DNA of 8,051 nt, from the NCBI GenBank assembly GCA_031253365.1, contig JAIRWE010000039.1:1-8051 (forward strand), written 5' to 3'. The notes under the pieces are model-generated. The model made no database searches, was not told the origin of the DNA, and saw only the letters and a list, made by a program, of their open reading frames with translations. The position numbers and the translations under genes are program-made. This DNA comes from Oscillospiraceae bacterium (GTDB lineage: Bacteria; Bacillota; Clostridia; Oscillospirales; Ruminococcaceae). Shown piece by piece: positions 1 through 5,584 of this stretch; within the stretch, counting starts at the first letter, position 1, and every line of letters begins with the position of its first letter.

Positions 1-79
1 TTACATAGTACCTCTCCGAACCATCCGCGGCTCGCTCCCGCTCGCCGCCGCAAAGCGGTAAGGGCTTTATACCCAAGAT

Positions 80-388
80 TTACAAACCCGCCCTCTCCCG
101 AACGACTTCAAACATTTTCGCCGAGAAAGCCGTATTGTCGATTATTTCAAAGACAATGCGATAACGCTCGCCGAACAGCCAATATCTGAGTTGGGTATCT
201 ATCGGTTTTTGCGGCGTGTAAATCGGGCAACTTTCGGGATTGTTTCCCAAAAAGACGAGGGCTTCCTCGTAGAGTTGATATATCCGAACAGCCGCCGTTT
301 CGCTCACTCGCGCCAAAAACTCAACGTGCGCCGACAACTTGCGGTCAGCCTGCGGGTCAACCAATACCCGATATTTTTTAAACGCCAT
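80..388 (-). CDS. RelE/ParE-family toxin of a type II toxin-antitoxin pair
   Basis: A 102-residue basic protein with the layout of the RelE/ParE toxin fold. It has an N-terminal strand (KKYRVLVDPQADRKL), two helices around residues 15-50, and a C-terminal sheet that includes RYWLFGERYRIVFEIID and ends in FEVVRER. The length is typical of the family (about 85-110 aa). Members are either ribosome-dependent mRNA endonucleases (RelE branch) or gyrase poisons (ParE branch); the sequence alone does not tell me which. The ATG lies inside the end of the antitoxin gene (11-base overlap) and is preceded by a purine-rich GGGGGCGGAG, so translation is probably coupled. The partner gene directly upstream encodes a RelB/DinJ-like antitoxin, which strongly supports the call. 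The frame is intact with no sign of decay. Confidence 0.85.
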   Translation of the reverse strand: MAFKKYRVLVDPQADRKLSAHVEFLARVSETAAVRIYQLYEEALVFLGNNPESCPIYTPQKPIDTQLRYWLFGERYRIVFEIIDNTAFSAKMFEVVRERAGL

Positions 389-659
389 GCTCCGCCCCCG
401 CTTTAATCGCGTCCTTCATATTGCCCAAACTCTGTTCCGCCGTCAGAAACGGAACGCCGGACTTGCGGCGTTCAATCGCCCCGTAAATCGCCGCGTCGCG
501 GTCAGCCCTGTGAGTAACGGCAAAAGGCAGCCCGTCGTGAGCAAGCGAAGCCATAAGAAACATTCGCACCGCCGTCGAAGTGTCAAGCCCCAGCCCTGAA
601 AACAAGGAATCCACCGCCGCTTTGGTCCGGTCGTCAACGCGAACCTGAATTGTAGCCAT
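378..659 (-). CDS. RelB/DinJ-family antitoxin
   Basis: A 93-residue protein starting MATIQVRVDDRTKAAVDSLF. The N-terminal half (residues 1-45) matches the ribbon-helix-helix DNA-binding pattern of RelB/DinJ antitoxins: a short basic strand, then a helix, a turn (GLGLDTSTAV) and a second helix, ending in the typical DGLPF. The C-terminal half is expected to wrap the toxin. Such antitoxins neutralise the toxin and repress their own promoter. I chose the ATG at 657-659 because CGGAGG sits about ten bases upstream of it. The open frame continues 24 codons further, but that extension would begin inside the promoter, which is implausible. The gene is the first of the pair and overlaps the toxin start by 11 bases. 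Confidence 0.85.
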   Translation of the reverse strand: MATIQVRVDDRTKAAVDSLFSGLGLDTSTAVRMFLMASLAHDGLPFAVTHRADRDAAIYGAIERRKSGVPFLTAEQSLGNMKDAIKAGAEHGV

Positions 660-671
660 TATCGTTGCCTC

Positions 672-679
672 CGTATACG
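672..679. promoter_or_regulatory. Candidate operator palindrome in the antitoxin leader
   Basis: CGTATACG is a perfect 8-base palindrome between the -10 element and the antitoxin start, beside the ribosome binding site. A second, overlapping inverted repeat, ATCGT (661-665) and ACGAT (677-681), brackets the Shine-Dalgarno sequence. Ribbon-helix-helix antitoxins usually bind short palindromes near their own promoter, so this is a reasonable operator candidate. The assignment is an inference from position. Confidence 0.3.
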
Positions 680-702
680 ATGTTATCCGCTTAACCACTG
701 CT

Positions 703-731
703 ATTATACTGCAACAGCAAGCGTTTGTCAA
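703..731 (-). promoter_or_regulatory. Consensus promoter of the toxin-antitoxin pair
   Basis: Read on the minus strand there is TTGACA (726-731), a 17-base spacer, and TATAAT (703-708): a perfect match to the housekeeping sigma consensus. The predicted start of transcription is near 696, giving a leader of about 37 bases before the antitoxin ATG. A promoter this strong is expected to be held down by the antitoxin or the toxin-antitoxin complex. Confidence 0.85.
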
Positions 732-766
732 GCATTTGCAACGTAAATTTCACCGAACCGCGTCAA

Positions 767-838
767 CCCCTTTTTTTATTATTTTTTTCGTTATGTTTCC
801 AAAAAACGCTTGACAAGCCCCCGCCCGTATGCTATAAT
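767..838 (+). promoter_or_regulatory. Strong promoter with UP-like element for rpmG-secE-nusG-rplK-rplA
   Basis: TTGACA (810-815), a 17-base spacer and TATAAT (833-838) form a perfect consensus promoter. Transcription should begin near 845. Directly upstream lie T7 (771-777), T7 (782-788) and A6 (801-806), an A/T-rich block in the place of an UP element, which fits a highly expressed ribosomal operon. The -35 region lies in GCTTGACAA, which recurs in inverted orientation at the toxin-antitoxin promoter. Confidence 0.85.
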
Positions 839-845
839 CAAAATC

Positions 846-868
846 ACCTCACGGGGGTCTATTTTTTT
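846..868 (+). promoter_or_regulatory. Short 5'-end hairpin followed by a U-run in the rpmG leader
   Basis: ACCTC (846-850) can pair with GGGGT (854-858), including one G-U pair, over a three-base loop, and is followed by CTATTTTTTT (859-868). It would sit at the extreme 5' end of the transcript. It resembles a small intrinsic terminator, but the stem is short and so close to the start of transcription that a role in 5'-end stability is as likely. Confidence 0.25.
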
Positions 869-906
869 GCGGATTTATTTTTTCGCGTATTCATTTTTTA
901 GCGCGC
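859..906 (+). repeat. Three imperfect 16-bp repeats with T-tracts in the ribosomal operon leader
   Basis: Three consecutive 16-base units (859-874, 875-890, 891-906) share the pattern YYATTTTTT, then G/C-rich GCG-like bases, the first two ending in AT. The T-runs are seven, six and six bases long. The array fills most of the roughly 83-base untranslated leader between the predicted start of transcription and rpmG, stopping just before the ribosome binding site. No known leader motif was recognised. Confidence 0.6.
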
Positions 907-927
907 GCCGAGAAGGGGGAACCGAAA

Positions 928-1077
928 ATGAGAATAAAAATTACCATGGCTTGCACGGAATGTAAGCAACGAAACTATAACACCAAAAAGAACAAGAAGA
1001 ACGACCCCGACCGAATCGAAATGCAAAAGCACTGTAAATTCTGCCGCAAGCATACGCTTCATAAGGAAACAAAGTAA
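928..1077 (+). CDS. rpmG: 50S ribosomal protein L33
   Basis: A 49-residue protein beginning MRIKITMACTECKQRNYNTK. L33 is a small component of the large ribosomal subunit near the E site. The two CxxC pairs (Cys9/Cys12 and Cys36/Cys39) mark the zinc-binding form of L33. The ending KHTLHKETK is also typical of the family. The length is normal (49-55 aa). The ATG at 928 is preceded by GAAGGGGGA; an internal ATG at residue 7 would remove the conserved first strand, so it was not chosen. The gene opens the secE-nusG-rplK-rplA operon and ends 15 bases before secE. No tRNA gene lies between rpmG and secE, unlike in some relatives. Confidence 0.95.
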   Translation: MRIKITMACTECKQRNYNTKKNKKNDPDRIEMQKHCKFCRKHTLHKETK

Positions 1078-1092
1078 TGGGGGGGAACGGGA

Positions 1093-1407
1093 ATGGCCGA
1101 TAAAAAAAGCGTCGACAAATCCGAAAAAACCGAAGCGGCGAAAAAACCGAGCGAAAAAACCGAAGCGGCGAAGAAACTAAGCGAGAAGCGCGCCCGTCGC
1201 GCCGCCGCCGCGAAAAAACCGAAGAAATCCGTATTCAGGTACTTCAAGGACGCGAGGGCGGAATTTAAGAAGGTCACCTGGCCCACGCCCCGGCAGACGG
1301 TCAACAACACCGCCGCCGTGCTTTCCATGCTTGTCGTGGCGGGGTTGGCGATATGGGGGCTGGACAAGGCTTTTGAAAGTCTGTTCGGCTTGGTTTTATT
1401 AAAATAA
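1093..1407 (+). CDS. secE: Preprotein translocase subunit SecE
   Basis: A 104-residue membrane protein. SecE clamps the SecY channel in the SecYEG translocon of the cytoplasmic membrane. Residues 48-66 (FRYFKDARAEFKKVTWPTP) are the conserved amphipathic cytoplasmic helix and hinge of SecE, and one transmembrane helix follows at about 73-90. This is the single-span form. The N-terminal 45 residues are a Lys/Glu/Ala-rich, probably cytoplasmic extension containing a duplicated ten-residue unit (SEKTEAAKKP at 10-19, SEKTEAAKKL at 20-29). The extension is not part of the SecE core and its role is unknown. The ATG at 1093 follows a G-rich purine stretch (GGGGGGAACGGGA). The gene sits directly before nusG, as in most bacteria. 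Confidence 0.95.
   Translation: MADKKSVDKSEKTEAAKKPSEKTEAAKKLSEKRARRAAAAKKPKKSVFRYFKDARAEFKKVTWPTPRQTVNNTAAVLSMLVVAGLAIWGLDKAFESLFGLVLLK
1122..1181 (+). repeat. 30-bp tandem duplication in the 5' part of secE
   Basis: The first 21 bases of the two units (1122-1142 and 1152-1172) are identical; the units diverge by a few bases at their 3' ends. The period is 30 bases, so the reading frame is kept and ten residues are duplicated. Confidence 0.8.
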
Positions 1408-1422
1408 CAGAGGTTGCCGACA

Positions 1423-1938
1423 ATGTCAGAAGCTAAGTGGTACATCCTGCACACCTATTCCGGATATGAAAAAAAAGTGATGAACAACATCAACACGCTG
1501 GTGGAAAACAGGGGCTTGCAGAACTTAATCGAAGAAGTGATGGTTCCCACCGAGATGGTTGAAGTGGTTCGCGACGGAAAAACCAAGCAAAAGGAAGAAA
1601 AACTTTTCCCTTGCTATGTTTATGTCAAAATGGTGATGACGGACGATTCATGGTATATATGCCGCAACACCCGAGGCGTCACGGGCTTTGTCGGACCGGG
1701 TTCAAAGCCCATTCCGCTGACCGAAGACGAGGTTCGTAACCTTGGTATGGCAAAACATAAAGCCGAGGTTTCGTTCAAAACGGGCGAGACTATCGTTATC
1801 AACTCGGGTCCGCTTGAAGGCTGCGACGGCGTGATTAAAGAAATCGACGAGCTCAATTCAAAGGTTTCCGTCGGCGTAATCATGTTCGGCAGGGAAACAA
1901 TGGTCACGATTGATATTTCCGCCATCGATAAAATTTGA
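1423..1938 (+). CDS. nusG: Transcription termination/antitermination factor NusG
   Basis: A 171-residue protein. NusG binds the RNA polymerase clamp, modulates pausing, and links polymerase to Rho or to ribosomal protein S10. The NGN domain runs from about residue 5 (KWYILHTYSGYEKKV) through FPCYVYVKM, DDSWYICRNTRGVTGFVG and PIPLTEDEV. The KOW domain covers about 118-171 (FKTGETIVINSGPLEG, then IMFGRETMVTIDISAI). The length matches ordinary bacterial NusG. A TTG at 1414 would add three residues, but I chose the ATG at 1423 because AGAGG (1409-1413) lies nine bases upstream of it. The gene follows secE by 15 bases and precedes rplK by 18, so all are probably co-transcribed. Confidence 0.96.
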   Translation: MSEAKWYILHTYSGYEKKVMNNINTLVENRGLQNLIEEVMVPTEMVEVVRDGKTKQKEEKLFPCYVYVKMVMTDDSWYICRNTRGVTGFVGPGSKPIPLTEDEVRNLGMAKHKAEVSFKTGETIVINSGPLEGCDGVIKEIDELNSKVSVGVIMFGRETMVTIDISAIDKI

Positions 1939-1956
1939 TATAACGAGGTACTGAAA

Positions 1957-2382
1957 ATGGCGCAAAAGGTTACAGGCTACATTAAATTGCAGATTCCCGC
2001 GGGGAAAGCGACGCCCGCTCCGCCCGTGGGTCCCGCTCTGGGTCAGCACGGCGTGAACATCATGGCTTTCACCAAGGAGTTTAACGAGCGCACCAAGAAC
2101 GACGCGGGGTTGGTCATTCCCGTCGTAATCACCGTGTACGCGGACAGGAGCTTTTCGTTCGTCACGAAAACGCCCCCCGCCGCCGTACTCATCAAAAAGG
2201 CGTGCGGAATAGAAAAGGCTTCCGGCGAACCCAACAAGAACAAAGTGGCGAAGATTTCCAAAAAACAGCTGGAAACAATCGCGCAACAGAAAATGCCCGA
2301 CCTTAACGCCGGCAGCCTCGAAGCCGCGACGTCCATGATTGCCGGAACCGCGCGTTCCATGGGCGTGGAGGTTACGGACTGA
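1957..2382 (+). CDS. rplK: 50S ribosomal protein L11
   Basis: A 141-residue protein, exactly the usual L11 length. L11 forms the base of the L7/L12 stalk with 23S rRNA helices 43-44, where elongation factors and the stringent factor RelA act. The N-terminal domain (about 1-72) has the proline-rich signature PAGKATPAPPVGPALGQHGV, and the C-terminal RNA-binding domain (about 73-141) includes KKQLETIAQQKMPDLN and ARSMGVEV. ACGAGG lies shortly before the ATG. The 18-base gap after nusG leaves no room for an independent leader, so any L1 feedback site of the kind found before E. coli rplK would have to overlap the nusG 3' end or lie elsewhere. Confidence 0.97.
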   Translation: MAQKVTGYIKLQIPAGKATPAPPVGPALGQHGVNIMAFTKEFNERTKNDAGLVIPVVITVYADRSFSFVTKTPPAAVLIKKACGIEKASGEPNKNKVAKISKKQLETIAQQKMPDLNAGSLEAATSMIAGTARSMGVEVTD

Positions 2383-2448
2383 CATACGGACGCAAAACAC
2401 GGCGGGAGGCGAACGCGCCGACAGTACCGCGAGGGAGGTTATTTTACA

Positions 2449-3141
2449 ATGAAACACGGCAAAAAATACAAAGAGAGCGAAAAACTTATTGACAGGGCGA
2501 AATATTACGAAACGGGCGACGCGCTCGACTTGGTTTGCAAAACCGCCAAAGCGAAATTCGACGAAACCGTGGAAATGCACATCAGGTTAGGCGTCGACTC
2601 GCGGCACGCCGACCAACAGGTAAGGGGGGCGGTGGTGCTTCCCAACGGAACCGGCAAAACCGTCAGAACCCTCGTATTCGCGAAGGGCGATAAAATCAAG
2701 GAAGCGCAAGACGCCGATTCGGATTTCATCGCGGACGACGATACCGTCGCCAAAATCCAAGGCGGTTGGATGGATTTCGACGTGGTAATCGCCTCCCCCG
2801 ATATGATGGGTACGGTGGGTAAATTGGGCAAGCTTCTGGGGCCGCGCGGGCTTATGCCCAACCCGAAGGCGGGTACGGTCACGCCCGAGGTGGGCAGGGC
2901 GGTCAGGGAAGCCAAAGCGGGTAAAATCGAGTATCGCCTCGATAAGACCAACATCATCCATTGCCCCGTCGGGAAGGTGTCTTTCGGGCGGGAAAAACTG
3001 GAAGAAAACTTCGACGCGCTGATGAACGCGGTCGTCAAAGCCAAGCCTGCCGCCGCGAAGGGGCAGTATATCAAAAGTTGCGCCGTCGCCTCCACAATGG
3101 GTCCCGGCGTCAAGGTGAACACGATAAAGTTTGGGGTATAA
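2449..3141 (+). CDS. rplA: 50S ribosomal protein L1
   Basis: A 230-residue protein of normal L1 length. L1 forms the mobile stalk at the ribosomal E site and in many bacteria represses its own operon by binding mRNA. The signature GKLGKLLGPRGLMPNPKAGT sits at about 124-143, and the C-terminal STMGPGVKVN at about 215-224 is also typical. A strong GAGGGAGG precedes the ATG. The 66-base gap after rplK contains only short G/C-rich inverted repeats (CGGCG 2400-2404 with CGCCG 2416-2420). What follows is unusual: rplJ and rplL normally come next, but here the next gene is glgP. The stop codon overlaps a TATAAT hexamer. Confidence 0.97.
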   Translation: MKHGKKYKESEKLIDRAKYYETGDALDLVCKTAKAKFDETVEMHIRLGVDSRHADQQVRGAVVLPNGTGKTVRTLVFAKGDKIKEAQDADSDFIADDDTVAKIQGGWMDFDVVIASPDMMGTVGKLGKLLGPRGLMPNPKAGTVTPEVGRAVREAKAGKIEYRLDKTNIIHCPVGKVSFGREKLEENFDALMNAVVKAKPAAAKGQYIKSCAVASTMGPGVKVNTIKFGV

Positions 3142-3142
3142 T
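3115..3142 (+). promoter_or_regulatory. Possible promoter for glgP at the rplA stop codon
   Basis: A perfect TATAAT (3137-3142) overlaps the rplA stop codon, 55 bases before the glgP ATG. The best -35 match at usable spacing is GTGAAC (3115-3120, 16-base spacer), with only three of six consensus bases. It may be an activator-dependent promoter, or chance within coding sequence. Confidence 0.25.
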
Positions 3143-3150
3143 ATTTTCCC

Positions 3151-3178
3151 GCGGCCTCCGAAGGTTTTCGGGGGTCGC
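3151..3178 (+). other. 12-bp RNA hairpin between rplA and glgP
   Basis: GCGGCCTCCGAA (3151-3162) pairs over its whole length with TTCGGGGGTCGC (3167-3178), with two G-U pairs and the loop GGTT. No T-run follows it on either strand, so it is not a standard intrinsic terminator. It ends six bases before the glgP ribosome binding site (AGAAGGAG, from 3184). It could be a processing or stability element, or a structure regulating glgP translation. Confidence 0.55.
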
Positions 3179-3196
3179 CTGTTAGAAGGAGTTATT

Positions 3197-5536
3197 ATGG
3201 CGAACTATACGCAAAATCTTGAAAAAATTCTGCAAGGCGCGCAGGGGAAGCGGGCTTCCGACGTGAAGCGGCTTTACAACGCGATTTCGGCGTTGGTCAT
3301 GGAAGACCTGGAACCGCGCTGGCAAAAAGAGCGGAGCGTTAAAAAAACCGCCTGTTACCTGTCGGCGGAATTTCTCATAGGCAGGATGATATACTCCAAC
3401 CTGTTCAATCTGGGTCTCCTGAGGGAAACCCGCGACGTCATGGCGAAAAACGGCTTAGACCCGAATATGTTTGAACAAATAGAGGACTCGGCGCTCGGGA
3501 ACGGCGGCTTGGGGCGGTTGGCGGCGTGTTTTCTCGACTCGGCGGCGTCGCGGAACCTGCCGCTTGACGGCTACGGTATAAGGTACCGTTACGGGCTGTT
3601 CAAGCAATATTTCGACAAGGGCTTTCAGAACGAAATCCCCGACGACTGGACGGATTTCGGCGACCCGTGGAGCGTGCGGCGCGAAGATGAGCGCGTCAAG
3701 GTCAGCTTCAAAGACGGTTCGGTTTGGGCGGTGCCTTACGATATGCCGGTAATCGGCTACGGCGGCAAAATGATTAACACGCTGCGCCTGTGGCAGGCGG
3801 AACCCCTCGACGAGCGGAAATTGGACTTCGCGCTGTTCAACGAACAAAAATACGGCGAAGCGTTCCGCGCGCGCGACGAGGCGCAGGCCATTTCCTGCGT
3901 CCTTTACCCGAACGACGACGGCGACGAAGGGAAGCGTCTGCGGATTAAACAGGAATATTTTTTCACGAGCGCGTCCTTACAAAGCATAATAAGGGACTTC
4001 AAAAAAAGGGAGCCCGATTTTAACTTCAAAAAGTTTGCCGAAAGCTACGCCGTCCAGCTTAACGACACCCATCCGGCGGTGGCGGTTCCCGAACTGCTCC
4101 GTCTGCTCATCGAGGAAAACCTCACGTTCGCGGAGGCGTTCGGCGTCACGCGGGAAACGCTTGCCTACACCAACCACACGATTATGGCGGAAGCGCTGGA
4201 AAAATGGGACACCGCGCTTTTCTGCTCGGTGCTGCCGGAAATCTACCCGTACATCGTCATGGCGCAAAACGAACTGCGGTACGCCCTTTACAAAAAGGGT
4301 ATCACGGGCGACGCGCGCAAACCCTATAACATCATCGACGACGGCAAAATTCACATGGCGAGGCTGGCGGTGTTCGGAACCCATTCCGTCAACGGCGTGG
4401 CGGAACTGCACACGGAAATCCTTAAAAAAGACGCGCTGAAACAGTGGTACAAGCTGTATCCGAAACGCTTTTCAAATAAGACCAACGGCATCACGCAAAG
4501 GCGCTGGCTGGGGCTGTGCAACCCGGAGCTGTCCGAATTTATCACGCGGCGCATAGGCGACCGATGGCTCACCGACCTCGGCGAGCTGAAAAAATTAAGC
4601 TCCTTCGCGAACGATTCCGCCTCGCTTAACGCCCTGAACGGGATTAAACGGACGAAGAAGGAACAGCTTTTTTGGCACGTAAAGTTCCATGAATACGATA
4701 TGGAGCTGAACATCGACAGCGTTTTCGACGTTCAGGTGAAGCGTCTGCACGAGTATAAGCGTCAGCTGCTGAACGCCCTTTCGATACTTGACATTTACTT
4801 TTCGTTGAAGGACAAGAGCTTAAAGGACTTCACGCCCATGACCTGCCTGTTCGGGGCGAAAGCCGCCCCGGGCTACCACCGCGCCAAAGGTATCATCAAG
4901 TTTATCAACGAGATAGCGAACCTGATTAACGGGGACAAGGACGTTAAGGATAAGCTGAACGTGCTTTTCGTGCAAAACTACAACGTTTCCTACGCCGAAA
5001 AGCTGATTCCCGCCGCCGATATTTCCGAGCAGATTTCAACCGCGGGCACGGAAGCGTCGGGAACCGGCAACATGAAGCTGATGCTCAACGGCGCGGTTAC
5101 TCTCGGCACATACGACGGCGCGAACATCGAAATCGTCCGCGAGGCGGGCGAGGAGAACAACTTTATATTCGGCGCGCGCGTCGAGGAAATAAAAAAGGTT
5201 TCCGTGAAATACTCCCCGAAGGACATTTACGACAAAAACCCGCGTATAAAACGGGTTCTCGACACGTTAATCGACGGCACGTTTCCGGACGAAAGCGGCT
5301 TCATGTTCAAGGAACTGCATACCTCGATTTTACAGGGCGCGTCTTGGCACGAACCCGACCAATATTTCCTTTTGCTGGACTTTGAGGATTACGTCGCGGC
5401 GAAGCTGAAAGCGAACAAGGCTTACCAAAACCGCGAAAACTGGGCGAGAATGTGCCTTTTGAACATAGCCGGCGCGGGGTTCTTCTCGAGCGACAGGACA
5501 ATAGGGGAATACGCCGGGGAAATCTGGGGGCTGTAA
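3197..5536 (+). CDS. glgP: Glycogen/maltodextrin phosphorylase
   Basis: A 779-residue GT35 phosphorylase. It releases glucose-1-phosphate from alpha-1,4-glucan ends using phosphate and pyridoxal phosphate, in the cytoplasm. Visible family motifs are ALGNGGLGRLAACFLDS (99-115), QLNDTHPAVAVPEL (287-300), FSNKTNGITQRRWL (425-438), VKRLHEYKRQLLN (514-526), KAAPGYHRAKG (555-565) and the cofactor-binding EASGTGNMKLMLNG (619-632), in which Lys627 should hold the PLP. The length is slightly below the usual 790-830. I chose the ATG at 3197 because AGAAGGAG precedes it; a TTG 66 bases upstream lies inside rplA and has no such site. Whether glycogen or maltodextrin is preferred (glgP or malP) cannot be read from sequence. 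No other glycogen genes are adjacent. Confidence 0.95.
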   Translation: MANYTQNLEKILQGAQGKRASDVKRLYNAISALVMEDLEPRWQKERSVKKTACYLSAEFLIGRMIYSNLFNLGLLRETRDVMAKNGLDPNMFEQIEDSALGNGGLGRLAACFLDSAASRNLPLDGYGIRYRYGLFKQYFDKGFQNEIPDDWTDFGDPWSVRREDERVKVSFKDGSVWAVPYDMPVIGYGGKMINTLRLWQAEPLDERKLDFALFNEQKYGEAFRARDEAQAISCVLYPNDDGDEGKRLRIKQEYFFTSASLQSIIRDFKKREPDFNFKKFAESYAVQLNDTHPAVAVPELLRLLIEENLTFAEAFGVTRETLAYTNHTIMAEALEKWDTALFCSVLPEIYPYIVMAQNELRYALYKKGITGDARKPYNIIDDGKIHMARLAVFGTHSVNGVAELHTEILKKDALKQWYKLYPKRFSNKTNGITQRRWLGLCNPELSEFITRRIGDRWLTDLGELKKLSSFANDSASLNALNGIKRTKKEQLFWHVKFHEYDMELNIDSVFDVQVKRLHEYKRQLLNALSILDIYFSLKDKSLKDFTPMTCLFGAKAAPGYHRAKGIIKFINEIANLINGDKDVKDKLNVLFVQNYNVSYAEKLIPAADISEQISTAGTEASGTGNMKLMLNGAVTLGTYDGANIEIVREAGEENNFIFGARVEEIKKVSVKYSPKDIYDKNPRIKRVLDTLIDGTFPDESGFMFKELHTSILQGASWHEPDQYFLLLDFEDYVAAKLKANKAYQNRENWARMCLLNIAGAGFFSSDRTIGEYAGEIWGL

Positions 5537-5557
5537 GGTTTGCGTTAATAATTGAAA

Positions 5558-5580
5558 ACCGCGCGGTTTAACCGCGCGGT
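5558..5580. terminator. Bidirectional intrinsic terminator between glgP and the ComFB gene
   Basis: ACCGCGCGGT (5558-5567) and its second copy (5571-5580) form a 10-bp GC-rich stem with a three-base loop. On the plus strand CGCTTTATTTCTT follows; on the minus strand TTTTCAATTATT follows. The element lies 21 bases after the glgP stop and four bases after the stop of the convergent ComFB gene, so it can serve both. Confidence 0.85.
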
Positions 5581-5584
5581 CGCT

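Noticed and set aside
660..731. Upstream extension of the antitoxin by 24 residues starting from TTG.
   Set aside because: It would begin at the -35 element and include the -10 box, while the ATG at 657-659 has a clear ribosome binding site and gives a normal RelB/DinJ N-terminus.
2383..2448. L1 autoregulatory binding site between rplK and rplA.
   Set aside because: Only short G/C-rich inverted repeats are visible and I could not match them to the known L1-binding structure.
1858..2580. Long minus-strand open frame across rplK.
   Set aside because: It is a shadow of nusG-rplK-rplA with no recognisable product and conflicts with three secure genes.
3131..3196. glgP start at TTG 3131, adding 22 residues.
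   Set aside because: It overlaps rplA and the hairpin, has no ribosome binding site, and the extra residues do not resemble phosphorylase.
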